Source: Linyphia triangularis (lineage: Eukaryota > Arthropoda > Arachnida > Araneae > Linyphiidae). From it: DNA of 64,000 bases. Under the pieces are notes generated by a model that had not been told where the DNA came from, searched no databases, and saw only the letters and a list, made by a program, of their open reading frames with translations. Made by a program: the position numbers and the translations under genes. This document shows positions 1 to 10,905 of this stretch, in pieces. Every line of letters begins with the position of its first letter. The stretch's first letter is position 1. Location of the stretch: assembly GCA_963978545.1 (NCBI GenBank), contig OZ021725.1, positions 84,428,305 to 84,492,304 on the forward strand, written 5' to 3'.

Positions 1-290
1 CTTGATATGTTTGTATCACTCCAACAGGTTCAAATGCCAAATATGCACAATTTGGCAACTTTAAGTCTGATATAAAATCGACCTATTTGAAAAAATTTCA
101 AATTAAATGCAAGATTTGGGAGACAAACTTATTGAGAACTTGTTACCCAATCCCAGTTCTATTCTAAAATTTGCGAAGTGTGAACTTTCCATAACTAATA
201 TTAATTTTCTGATCGAAACTCGTTAATTTAGATGAAGCCTTTGCACAAGCTCCTTTTAAGCGTTAGTTTCATTTTAGATATACTGATTAG

Positions 291-530
291 CACTTTGAGT
301 GCCGCGTCAGCCATCGCTGGCTGACAGTACGCTGTTTTTCCCATACCTATAATTTGAGCTAGTGTCTTTCTTTGTACTTTTTAAAGTACAGGAAGCCTTA
401 GTTTTTGAAGTACTATTGGTATTTCAATCGATAGAATTATACTAATTAATATCCAAAATGCCCGTGTGAAAAACTGCCTACCTAAGAATTGTAAGTCGGA
501 GGTCTGGCAACGGTGAGTAAAAGTGTGGAA
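291..530. mobile_element. putative piggyBac-like MITE
   Basis: A 240-bp segment between TTAG (287-290) and TTAA (531-534), which could be a degraded TTAA target duplication. It begins CACTTTGAGTGCCGCG and at once holds a hairpin at 306-325 (8-bp arms GTCAGCCA/TGGCTGAC, 4-nt loop). The inner parts of the two ends are inverted copies of each other (GCTGTTTTTCCC near 330 against GAAAAACTGCC near 470), but the outermost bases match poorly. The TTAA target and terminal hairpin suit piggyBac-derived MITEs. No coding capacity. The call is tentative because the ends are diverged. Confidence 0.35.
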
Positions 531-541
531 TTAATGTCTAA

Positions 542-1333
542 AGGCGCGTTTACACCAAAGTTGACAACTAAAAGTTGCTCTTCTCAAATTTAGAGCAACA
601 AGTGGAAAACTTATTGTCAAAGAATTGGCGCGAAAGGCGGTAGTGTCAAGGATGTAGCACGAAGAAGACTCAATTATTGCCGCGGCTGCCTGTCATCATA
701 GCCAGCCACTGTACAAGAGATCCCCGAAGATATTGGGTGATACCCTCGTTGAAGACTAGGGATAGGTACAGTGGAAGTGACATGTTAGCTGATCTCCGAG
801 AAGATGACGTCGATCCGTTGTGTGGTGAGCTGAGGTGCAACGGGAGTGTCAACAACTTTCTGAGAATGATCTGTAGTGACGTTGAGTATTTGATTTCAAT
901 GATCGGACATAAAATCGAGAAACGTGACACAAACTACAAGAAAAAGTACCTGTCCAAGAAAAGCTAGCAGTTACATTACGTTTTTTGGCTATTGGTGATT
1001 CGTACACAAGTCTCGGTTATCTGTTTAAAATCTCAAAATCAAACGCAACGAAAACGCCTGCAGCTGAAGTACACGCGTTTGCTGACGGTCGTGGGTTGAG
1101 TAGGGCGGTGGGATGCTAGCGCCCGACGTCGCGTCCTGGGAGCGTGGAGAGGGAACATTTCTTCACTAGTTTCCTACAAGTTGCTAGAGCAAAGCGCGCA
1201 GCAACAAATCTTCCACTTTTAGCTGTCAACTTTCTTTGTTCTTTACCGACACTCCGCGGGAAACCAAAATTTAGTGGAAGATTTGTCTCCACAAGTGGAA
1301 AACTTAATGAAAAACTTCGGTGTAAACGCGCCT
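542..1333 (+). mobile_element. PIF/Harbinger element, internally deleted
   Basis: A 792-bp element with 21-bp terminal inverted repeats that differ at one base. The left end starts AGGCGCGTTTACACCAAAGT and the right end, read in reverse, starts AGGCGCGTTTACACCGAAGT. It is flanked by a 3-bp TAA duplication (539-541 and 1334-1336), the TWA-type target of PIF/Harbinger transposons. Inside lies only the N-terminal part of a Harbinger transposase with one frameshift. The catalytic domain is gone, so the copy is non-autonomous. The sub-terminal ~60 bp on both sides also share short motifs such as AAGTGGAAAACTTA. Confidence 0.8.
677..1119 (+). pseudogene. Harbinger transposase N-terminal fragment, frameshifted
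   Basis: The reading frame from 677 gives an N-terminal Harbinger-type sequence with RRYWVIPSLKTRDRYSG and, further on, NFLRM and KRDTNYKKK. It ends at a stop at 965-967. A shift near 940-950 reopens another frame that reads [20 protein letters not shown], then [13 protein letters not shown], the conserved block that follows the N-terminal helix region in PIF/Harbinger transposases. Together about 125 residues of the N-terminus survive. No DDE catalytic part follows; the second frame stops at 1117-1119. It lies wholly inside the element with matching TIRs, so it is the remnant of that element's own transposase. Non-functional. Confidence 0.7.
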
Positions 1334-1336
1334 TAA

Positions 1337-1910
1337 GCATTTCATTCTAAGCGTAAATATCTTCTACTGCGACAAAAAACAATGATCCTAACGTATTTAC
1401 TCGACTGTATCGAGTAAATTTCAATCTGTTAGCAGCGATGCGCTGGTATTGTGGTATAGCAATGTGAAGTCCACTACTGCGTGTGGCCTGAAGGGTATTT
1501 CCTTAAGAATTCGCGTGGCGCTCAACTTGTTAAGATTGCGTAAAGAAATCTTGTCTAATGAAATTATACAGAATCACTAAAAGCGATCTTTAGAAAATTA
1601 AATTTCTTGTTTAGCGTGTAATCATTCGTGGCATTGACTGTAAGAAATTGCATTTTAAATTATATCGTCTTATTCCGATTGTCAATCATCCTTTCATTTC
1701 CTAACTTGTATCGTATTGTATCAAACGTAAGGTCCATTGTAGACAATTGTCATTAAATGTTTTAAAAATTACACTAAACTTGAAGCTTGATCAAAACTGA
1801 GTATCTCTAAATTTAGCTCGATGTTCCAAACTTTGAAAAGAGCGCATTCTGTTAATGCACATCATCTTAATAAATTGCTATATATATGAAAACGTTATAT
1901 TTGTTTTTAG
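1337..1910. other. no feature seen
   Basis: AT-rich sequence without a convincing reading frame, repeat or RNA signal. It ends in a pyrimidine tract and AG that serve as acceptor for the candidate exon at 1911. Confidence 0.5.
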
Positions 1911-2007
1911 TTCCTGTTGCAGAAGTGGTGGCCGTCCAGGCTTCGCCTCCAGTATCAACTTCTCCTGCTCGTATACCACCACCTACTGGTTCACCACCCC
2001 ATAACCG
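1911..2007 (+). CDS. candidate internal exon, proline/serine-rich
   Basis: A 97-bp GC-richer island after TTTGTTTTTAG and before GTAACT. In the only frame open throughout it encodes a Pro/Ser/Thr-rich stretch (for example SPPVSTSPARIPPPTGSPPH), beginning with two bases of a split codon and ending with two (CG). A second AG at 1921-1922 could be the true acceptor. Protein family not recognised; the composition suggests a flexible linker or tail. Joining its end directly to the acceptor at 4732 keeps a Pro-rich frame open to a stop at 5054-5056. Support is composition and splice sites only. Confidence 0.35.
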
Positions 2008-2188
2008 GTAACTTGCTATTTGATTCAATTATTCTTATACTTTAAGAAGATGTCTAAATTCTGTCTTATTTACCGGGTTAAAGACAAGCGTTAAAGTAAA
2101 ATGCAAGAGTAATAGTTCATTTTGTCTTGCTTGCGACAAGAATGTACTATGTTGATTTGACACAAATGTTCGCAAATTTTAAACTTAA

Positions 2189-2678
2189 GGGGACTTGGTA
2201 CCCTTCAAACTTTTTAAGCTTTTAAAATTTCGATTTTTACATATTGAAGTATTAAAAAGTAAAGAATAAATTTTATTAAAATATAAAGTGCTAATTAAAA
2301 ATTTTTGGTTGAAAAATTCATCAAATTTCAAATTGTATCTTTTTATATTTCAATATCTTATATTTTTACAAAAAATTATCCTAGTAATATCCTAACTTTT
2401 TAGGCATCGCGTATTTGGAAAAAGTAAATTACTTTTCGAGAAACATTAGTTACTGTACCTATATGTAAGAAAAGCTTAGAAGACGGGTATTTTTAAGTTC
2501 GAAACATCAAAATAACTATTGCAGTAATGCTAGATTCTCCATAAAATGTGGTTTTTGGCAATTGCAGTTATCGGATCAGCTCAAATATTCAGAATAAGGA
2601 GATGGTTTCAGAATATAAACAAGCAAAAAATAGAATCGATATTTTTATTTTTTGTTAAAACAAAGGGTACCAAGTCCC
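2189..2678. mobile_element. TIR element, unclassified MITE
   Basis: A 490-bp non-coding segment whose ends are inverted copies: GGGGACTTGGTACCCTT at 2189-2205, and the reverse complement of a matching 16-bp block ending at 2678. The flanks are TTAA (2185-2188) and TTGA (2679-2682), compatible with a once-duplicated TTAA target. The interior is very AT-rich with no frame. The ends start with GGG rather than the CCC usual for piggyBac, so the superfamily is left open. Confidence 0.5.
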
Positions 2679-2682
2679 TTGA

Positions 2683-3797
2683 AAGGGCATCAGAATTGTA
2701 ATTGTGAATATTTTCTACATGCACCATCCAAACTTTTAGTTCTAATGAAACAGCGTTTTCTCAAACTATTAACTAAAAAAAAAACAGTTACAGCATTAGC
2801 AGGCTCGGTTGATTTATTCATTTAATATAAATAGATTTAAGTTATTTTAAACTATTGCAGTTTCTACCCAGCTTTTTTCAAGGACACTTCTGATACTTAT
2901 CGTTCGTAAGTCCAAATCATAGTATTCCCTTGACATGCAGGACCAATGCATTTCATTAAGGGGTACAATAGTATGGAGACACCTCCTTTGAAATGAAATT
3001 TAGTACCGACTTTCTGATTACGATCAATTACCACGTGAAAGCCACGAATATAAACGGTTATGGTTATCTGTAAAACTGACACAAATCGAAAGGTGTCCCG
3101 GGTACGCCTTGTATTTCAAAATGGGATCCGACAAGAAATCTAGTTGACGGTAAAACATTATATTCCAAATAAAACCACTGTAAACGTTCGTAAGAAAAAA
3201 AATCGAAGTTTTACTTTCCAATAATCAGCTCCGTAAGTTTTACGGTTTGTTGGAAAGAATATATTTTAAAAAGTGAATGTTATTGAAGTCATTATATCGA
3301 TCAAATGCCAATTTAACACTTTCCTTGATCAAAACTAGATACGCCACGTTCTGCTGGTGTACAGTTTTTCTCGTCGGTGATCGTTTACCTATGACACAAT
3401 ATGGATTTGTACGTTAGCATTTGAAGTACCAGTTTAGGTTGCTAGTTATCTGATGCTATGGAGCTCCAGTGGATTAGTTTTCTATTTGTTACCGTGTGAC
3501 CTTTCATCTGCTCTCCTATTACCTCCAACCAGAAGTATAGTGCTCGTTTATAGCTGGATTGTTCCAGTGGCTGGCACAGAAAACGGAAAGCTGTCACCCC
3601 AGCCACTGGCAAAATATAAATCGAGAAAAAAAGGATTACATTAAAGGCTTTAAGTGAGAATGTACTTGAGGAACATTCAATGTGTAACATTCCCTGAGAA
3701 TTTTAGTGGATAGAATATTTCTTGTTGCGGTATTGTCAAAATATATATACTTGTTTTTAAAAATCAATTGCCTAAAACGTATGTATTTTTCTTTTAG
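2683..3797. other. non-coding stretch with one hairpin
   Basis: No gene seen. At 3564-3574 and 3599-3609 there is a perfect 11-bp inverted repeat (CCAGTGGCTGG / CCAGCCACTGG) with a 24-nt loop, the only clear structure. The end of the stretch is a pyrimidine-rich acceptor (CTTTTAG) for the possible microexon at 3798. Confidence 0.4.
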
Positions 3798-3816
3798 AAT
3801 GCGCCGCAGCAGCCAG
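3798..3816 (+). CDS. possible 19-bp alternative microexon
   Basis: A 19-bp GC-rich segment lies between an acceptor (TTTTTCTTTTAG) and a donor (GTAAAT) in AT-rich surroundings. Read after the candidate exon at 1911-2007 it would complete an Arg codon and add MRRSSQ. Because 19 is not a multiple of three, inclusion would switch the frame of the exon beginning at 4732. Very short exons are easily produced by chance, so confidence is low. Confidence 0.18.
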
Positions 3817-4731
3817 GTAAATATTCGAAACGTTGCTTGCTTTCCTTATCAAATTGTGAATAAGTTTTATAAGGTAAATAATTTACAGTATGACTACTTT
3901 CATCTAGTAAACTGTTGCTTGAAACAAGTACTTTTTTACTATTGTTATCAGTAATGTCAAATGGAATATTTTCCATTTTGTTACTCAGAATATTTTCACT
4001 ATCGCGTATTCATGTAAAGTAATTACCACTCTATTTTTCGAATTGCTACTAATTTTCCTGGAAGTATATCAATCTACATTCAATTCGTTTTCTTCAATGT
4101 CACTTTCTGTCGGCCCTACTAAATGTTATACTTGCGAGACTGGAACGTTTAACTCGAACAAATGAGCAATTATTTCTCTGAACTTAAAGTATCCTCAGTG
4201 GACTCTATAATACAGAAAGAACACATGTTCCCAAAATTGCGAAAATGGCAAATAAAATCTGACCCATTTCCTAATTAATTTTATACGAGATGTAAAACTA
4301 AACAAGAGTTGCTCAAATTGTTTTGAATATTTTCGAGTGATTAAACGCTTGTGATTGAAAATAATTCACAGTTCTAAGTATGATGGTTAATTAAGCCTAT
4401 TTTGAATATGACTTTGTATGAACAAATGGGATTTAACAAATTTTGAAATTTGAATCTCATGGTTATGTTTAATCTTATGAAAAAAAAATTCGGAGCCTAG
4501 ATTTGAGCGCATGAATTTAATCGCTCTCGTTTAGTTGTGTAAATGAAACACAAATAAAATCTATTTTGGAAGGTAGTGGCTAAGTTGGAGTACCTTGTAA
4601 GCCGATTTTCAGTAACTTTAGATTCTGAAGAAAATAGTCATAAACGGGGAAAACTCAATTTTCGAAACTAACATTCGATAGTAAATATCATTACAATTGT
4701 TTTATAACAGGGAAACAATATTTTATTCCAG
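3817..4731. other. no feature seen
   Basis: AT-rich sequence without recognisable gene or repeat, ending in the acceptor TTTTATTCCAG used by the candidate exon at 4732. An alternative acceptor, TTTATAACAG, lies at 4701-4710. Confidence 0.4.
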
Positions 4732-5056
4732 TTGTGCCAACCCAACTGTAAGTGCGGTTGCAACGGTGGTAGATGTAGATGCGTCTGCCACCAGGGGAGC
4801 GGTAGGAGCAGAGATGCCCCCAGGAGCCGGAGTGCCCCAAGGAGCAGGAGCTCCCCCAAGGGTGAGGAACCCGAGCCCCCAGCCACCACCGGACCGTAGA
4901 CCACCCAACAGGAGGCCAACCCACCTCCAACGAAAGACCCCGGCCACCACCCTTCAGACTAGACTCCCTCTCAACCACCACTTTCTGCCGGAAACCCTGG
5001 GGAAAAGTTCTGCTTTTCCCTCCGGAGGTCACCGAGGTCATCCCAATGCTCCGTGA
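4732..5056 (+). CDS. candidate terminal exon, proline-rich (alternative frame Cys/Arg-rich)
   Basis: A strikingly GC-rich block (to about 5280) in an AT-rich setting. If spliced straight from 2007, the frame starts Arg-CANPTVSAVAT, continues into MPPGAGVPQGAGAPPRV and PQPPPDRRPPNRRP, and stops at 5054-5056. With the 19-bp microexon included the frame becomes CQPNCKCGCNGGRCRCVC followed by Arg-Ser repeats, with a stop near 4898. A third frame is open from 4866 to 5309, so open frames alone do not show which is used. The family is not recognised. It could equally be an old mobile-element fragment, as a SINE is inserted just downstream. Confidence 0.28.
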
Positions 5057-5313
5057 ACTGGGCATCGCATTCCTGCCGACCATTCCGACCAAGGTCGCCG
5101 CCACCACCCGGTCGCAGGCCCGCCCGACGACTTGTCTAGGGTCCGCGGTAGGACCCGGACGTGACATTTCTGAGCAGGTCGAAAGTTTCTTTTGCCGTGT
5201 TCGTAAATGGCATGAACAGATCCTGCTAATCCGTGTGGTGACGTTGCCCAATGTTGGTGTGATTGACAGGAATGTGAAGTCCAGTTATTTTGCTTTTTCT
5301 CCTTTTTAAATTG

Positions 5314-5477
5314 GTTGGTTGTATTCAGATTATCTGGCCCCGTCAGTAACACGAGGGCTATAATGCGCCGAAACATTCGTCATTAGACAAGCAAACACCC
5401 ATTCCTAACACGGGACTCGAACCCGCAACCTCGTGGTCTAGAAGCTAGCACGCTAACCACTATACCGTTTGGTCGGC
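5314..5477 (-). mobile_element. tRNA-derived SINE, copy 1 (minus strand)
   Basis: Reverse-oriented copy of the window's main SINE family. On the minus strand it starts GCCGACCAAACGGTATAGTG, contains a pol III A box (TATAGTGGTTAGCG) and a B box (GGTTCGAGTCC), then a tRNA-unrelated body with ATGACGAATGTTTCGGCGC, and ends in an AACCAACC tail. A 13-bp duplication CCTTTTTAAATTG flanks it (5301-5313 and 5478-5490), the mark of LINE-driven retroposition. Confidence 0.85.
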
Positions 5478-5490
5478 CCTTTTTAAATTG

Positions 5491-8400
5491 TTGAGATTTG
5501 CTGCTCTAAGTGGTGACTGAGAAGGATTCTTGTCAAGGTAACCCCATTTACTGTTTACATTTAAAACACAACCAGGCTCGATTTTAAATTCAAAATGTTT
5601 ATTTTTTAAAAACATGAATTTTAAATTGTATTTCTTCCAGTTTTGAGGAAGTTTTTTATCTTGTGGGTCTATAAAGTGATCTTAAATACAGTTCTGTAAT
5701 TTTAAAAGTTTTAAAGGAAAATACTAGTTTCAGTTAAAATTATTTCTCAAGGTATCTAGATTAATTTAAACTCATTAAGAGCTTTTTTGAATGTTTTACG
5801 GCTTTGAAGAAATAAGGGCCGCCTTTACACATCTGCATTCCTTATCTTTTTGCCAAATAAACTGCCGTTTACTATTTTTTAACCGAACAAGCAAGTGGTA
5901 ACTAGCTGTGCAAAAGTGCTAATTCCGGTGTATGAAGAATTGTTTACACTACACCAAATCAAGTGTCCAGCAAAACAGCGCGTTAATTTTAAAATTTCAG
6001 GATTTAAATCATTGCGTCTCTCTTGGAATCCGCATACGAATAGATTATTTTCTGTAATTTTGTGTAAAGGTTTAAGCCAGAAATTGTATTTTTCATGCTG
6101 TATACAATCCCAAAGAATAATGCAAGGATTATGAAACTTACCGTTTATGTTAAAATGCCCACAATTCTAGAATAGTGAGTGAATTAAAACGCAAACGCGC
6201 TTCGATTCATATTGGATATTTTACAGGCAATCCATTTATAGAAATGTATCTTTCTGTTTCAGCATACTGCCATTTGCAATGTTCTATAAAATTTTGCGGT
6301 AAAACCGTAAGTATTAAACATCTGGTTTGAGCATGGTCCTACTCGGCTAACTACAGAATCGTCTAATCAAAGAATTCGGATTATGCATGTGTCAATTGGT
6401 TTGGAAGGCAAGATCATTCAGAAAAAACGTCCCGTTCTTTTTTAAAAGCAAGACTTTAAATTTTCGCAGAATTGATTTTATAAGGGAACTTTGATTTAAG
6501 TTGCTTAATAATGGCACGCCTAGACTTTGTATTTTTTCTTTTTGAAGTTTAGATAAATATTTGCAACTGGTTATAAATATATATTGGTTAGAGAAACTAA
6601 TATTAAAAGTACCTATTACAAATTAAAGAAATTTTCATTCAAAACCTTAAAATAGTCATAAGACATCGACAAAACAATGGTTTATATCTAGTTTATGGTG
6701 CATCTAGTTAGCCTCCGCAACACAAATGCTTTTGAAAATAAGCCTTTAGTAGAGGTATTTTGAAATTGGGCATTGAGGAGTTATTTGGAAGTTACTAAAA
6801 TATTATCTCGATTATGGGGCACTTGATCGCTTTAAAAACAAAGTTCAATTGCGCCGAAAAGCGGATTTTAACCATGGAACTTGTTACACAAATCGATCTA
6901 GGCTAGTTTCAAATTAATATGTGCAGAGCTCGTAAACCTGAGCGCAAGTTTTTTTTCTTTTGTCATGCTAACGGTCATGGGTTCAATTTCTTCAGGAACT
7001 AAGCAGTTCTAAGTAAGAAGAAATCATCGCGGTCATCTAGCTCTGAGTGGTTGCTCGAGTTCTTCCCATCAAAAGAACTTATTCAACACTCATTCAAACA
7101 ATATTCCAGCTCTCGTCTTGCCCTCGATTGGCTATAGTCGAAATATCTAATAAAACGGACTTTTTTAAAATGGTAGCTTTCCGTAGTGTAAACTTCTAAA
7201 AACAATTTGCGCTACTATTTTTCGAAAGAACAAACTATGCATGCTGATATAAATTTTATATCGGTTAAAAAATTGCGAAAAATAAGGTTTCGTTCTAATG
7301 TAAAACGAATACATGAGATGACATCGCTTGTGTATTTGATACAATTTCTATTGTTAAAGCAAGTAAGTAAACGTTTTTACTTGAGTATAACATTCCTTGG
7401 TGAATGAACTCGTTTATTTCTAAGGGAGCAGAGAGATAAGTGCGAAATTCGACCTGCTAGCAAATAAATTTTTGTATAACGCGACATTGAGTTGTATGCG
7501 CGGTATACAATCTCTCGAGGACTTTAGAATGAACGCGACTGATCACTGTCCAGTTTACTCCTGGTAAAAAGTTATCTACTTGTTTTAAAGAAAATTTAAT
7601 TGTATCAAGCGAATGTTCTCGAAAAAATTATTACCATTAAAAATAGCTGCGTGCAATTCTGTTCGCTTCCATTTTAATGTATTGTTTAAGGCAAAACGTA
7701 AAATGAAAGCTTTCTGCGCAAATACTTTAAATGGCAAATTTTAGATATAGGGTCAAGGTGGAAATTTCTAAATTTAAAATTGTCAATTAACCTTCCTATT
7801 CAAAAGTTCCAAATATTTTGGTAGTATGTTTCTAAAGCCACCTGGTCTCTAAGCAGATATAATCGTGCATGCATGGATGTATTCGCGAATTTAACAAATT
7901 CTCAAAAGCTGTTATTAAAGCTATTGTAGGTCTAGAATACACTTGAAAAACAAATATTTCAAATTATATCTCAAATAAAAACGCTGAATCTCCTATGCCT
8001 GTTTTAATTATTATATTTTAGAGTTATCGTTAAATTCTGGTCATGCATTGGAAGGTACTAGTTTGAAAATTTCTTTTAACAATGTTAAGGATCGCTTTGC
8101 CCCAATCGCATCAATTAATTCGAAAACAGTTTCATTTCTAACTTCGTTAATTCTTTCATCAATGAAAAATAAGTTAAGTTTAATTTTGTGTCGCAATAAT
8201 GGAAATCGCTTTTTTTCCCTTTGTTGGATTTACATTAGACCAAATGAATAACCGTGTTATACACAACTTAATACAATAGTTTAAAAGAATAAAACTTTAA
8301 TATAAGGTTAAGAATATGAAATGGTACCCATCGGGTTAATTTTTCTCTTGAATATACGTCTTGTAGCCCTTAAAAACTTGTCAAATACAAAAGCCATTAT

Positions 8401-10697
8401 GGAATTTATTTATTGAAATGGTGAGTAATAATTTTATTCGTAAAAGTGTTCTACAAATCTATTTTAAACTGAATAAACTACATATTGTCAGCCAAACCAA
8501 TTGACATAAGGAAACGAATACCCAGATGGGTTTAGATTTTTAACTCTACAGCCAAGAAAATAGTCAGCCCCACAGATTGGAGGGTTTATGCCCTATCAAT
8601 CGTAATGTAAAACTTTCTACTTTTGCATATAAAGAATGCTCTACAGTTTGTTAACGAATTCCCTATGAAGAGTATTTTGATGGATATGTTGGTCGCTTGT
8701 CGGATATGAACCATGTAAGAAGGGACAGTCGCCACTTGGTCTACGTGCTCGGTAAAACCGCAGTGAATACATTTGGTCAAAAAGTTCCGATGCAAACATT
8801 GAATCTCCTACAATTATACAATGTACCCTACTCTCTGACGCTAGCCAACCCTCATTAGTTCACCTTGTAAACATGGCAAGCCTATCCTTTTGTCTAAAAT
8901 CGCAAATCTAGTTTGATCTATTTACTTTTAATTTTTACTAGAAGTGGTCTAAACAGAGACTCTCTGCATAGTACTTGTATCGTATTAAAAACAACCAATG
9001 CTTCTACGGTAACTTTACGCTTTTTGCTTAGCATTTCGAATTTAAGAAGTAAAATCTACTTTCTCCCATTTTTATCCTGCGTTATCACTAATCGTTTCGA
9101 TGCAATTGTTTTAAATATAAAAACGGCTGGTGTTGCTAATACAAATACATCGTATTTTGGGCACGCTTATGTGACATGGCTCGATTAGAGGCAGTTTCTA
9201 TCATTTTCATTTTTGTAATAAAAACGTAATATTCATAATAGACTAGTTGTAATCTCCGATAATGTGGGCACTTGCATACCAACTACGTTATGTAGTCAGT
9301 ATTGGTAAAACAGTTATGGTAAATTTACCTTCAAGGCTGTGGTCTAGGGTATACAGTTAAATAGTTCCTAATGGTGCAAGTGGGAATAGTTGTCGTATAT
9401 TCATGAATTTATAATGGTAGACGTCTTATTAAAAAAAATTAATGTAGTTTCCCCCTTCTCGATCTGGCATACAAGTATTTAATATTATCAATAAAATATC
9501 TCATTCCTTACGTTTTTGAAGTTGAACAGTTTAATTTTCTCATTTTTTCAGTATTTGGAAATATTTATATCCACAACGGATACTGTAGGTATTTTTCTAT
9601 AACAATTTATAGTTTTGGTAAATGTCTGACCTTTAAACTGTTAATTTTGTTTGGAATAGACCTCATCTCTGGTTTCAAGTTTTGCACTAGTAAGGAAACA
9701 AATGCTTGGATGTGGCTACAGTCTTCAGCGTGGGCATCTACCTCATGTATCCGTAGCTTAGATCGTCATCCAATTGCTTCGTAATACGTGCAAGTATATT
9801 TAGCTATATTCGTAACCAATACCGTTTTTTATTTAAACTATATTTAAATTGTTTCGTACTGAAGCAATTATATTTGAATTCCTTGTATCCAAAATAAGCG
9901 TACACAATCGTCATTTCTCTTGGTATTCTCATAAGTTACTTACAATGGATATCGGGTAAGGTTGTTCAGCCGTCATACAGTAATTCAGAGTAGCTTCATG
10001 CCTAAGTTCAGCAACATTTCCTCTATGCTATGCTAGGTTGGATTTTTTCTTAGCAGTTTATTTCAATTGTTTGTCCTTTATCATAAATGGGTTCGTTATC
10101 GATTATATGCTAGGAAACCAAAGCGCTTCATTAGAGGTATGTAATGCATCGAATTATGCTAAAATCTTCAGTAATGGTTATAAATTTAAGTTTATGTCCT
10201 GTTTGCTATCTGCATAATTTATGCATATTTGACTTCTGTACCACATTTAAATGGCATTTCAATAATCGGTGAAGAGTCTCTTATCGGGTAATATAAAATT
10301 AAGGGTACATTATGTAGCAATAAAACTCTGCCTAAATATCAATCGTTTCATTTTGAACAGACTTGGATTTCGAACCTCGTATATAAATGCCGCATATGTT
10401 TTTAACTGTAGAATTTAACATTAACATGTATCGATTCCATTACATTGCGCCAGAGCATTTAGTCGTGCACAACTTATTAAAGCCGTCAAAATATGAATTA
10501 ATGTCATGTGAAATTTGAAAGTAAACTTGGTTTACTCGGAAGATATTAAAACTAGTTTACCCTAAAATGGTATTATAACCTAATGTTTGAGATCCCCAGG
10601 TGGTACTTTATTGCCGCGGTTGGCAAATTTTTAACGGCAGTATGAACTAGAGAAATATCCTGTACCCCATCCTAGGCTACGATGTTTGAGCTCGAAT
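5491..10697. other. long AT-rich non-coding stretch
   Basis: No exon, transposon end or tandem array could be supported in this 5.2 kb. Reading frames are short and of random composition. A 30-nt segment at 5551-5580 has a near-identical inverted counterpart at 15727-15756. It could be intron, 3' UTR or intergenic DNA. Confidence 0.45.
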
Positions 10698-10710
10698 CAT
10701 AAAATGCATT

Positions 10711-10892
10711 GCCGACCAAACGGTATAGTGGTTAGCGTGCTAGCTTCTAGACCGCGAGGTTGCGGGTTAGAGTCCTGCATTAGGCATGGGTGTTTGTAAA
10801 TGTATGTTGGCTTGTCTAATGACGAATGTTTCGGCGCATTATAGACCTCGTGTTGCTGACGGCGCCAGATAATCTGAAAACAACAAACCAAC
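10711..10892 (+). mobile_element. tRNA-derived SINE, copy 2
   Basis: A full-length copy with A box TATAGTGGTTAGCG and a slightly altered B box (GGTTAGAGTCC instead of GGTTCGAGTCC), the family body and an ACAACAAACCAAC tail. It is flanked by a perfect 13-bp duplication CATAAAATGCATT (10698-10710 and 10893-10905). Confidence 0.9.
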
Positions 10893-10905
10893 CATAAAAT
10901 GCATT

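Noticed and set aside
4691..5251. 186-residue minus-strand open frame across the GC-rich block
   Set aside because: No recognisable motif, atypical composition, and several other frames in this GC-rich block are equally open. Splice sites favour the plus strand.
10711..10785. Possible functional tRNA gene at the SINE heads
   Set aside because: The anticodon stem does not pair properly, no acceptor stem closes, and the sequence continues into a shared tRNA-unrelated body with target duplications.
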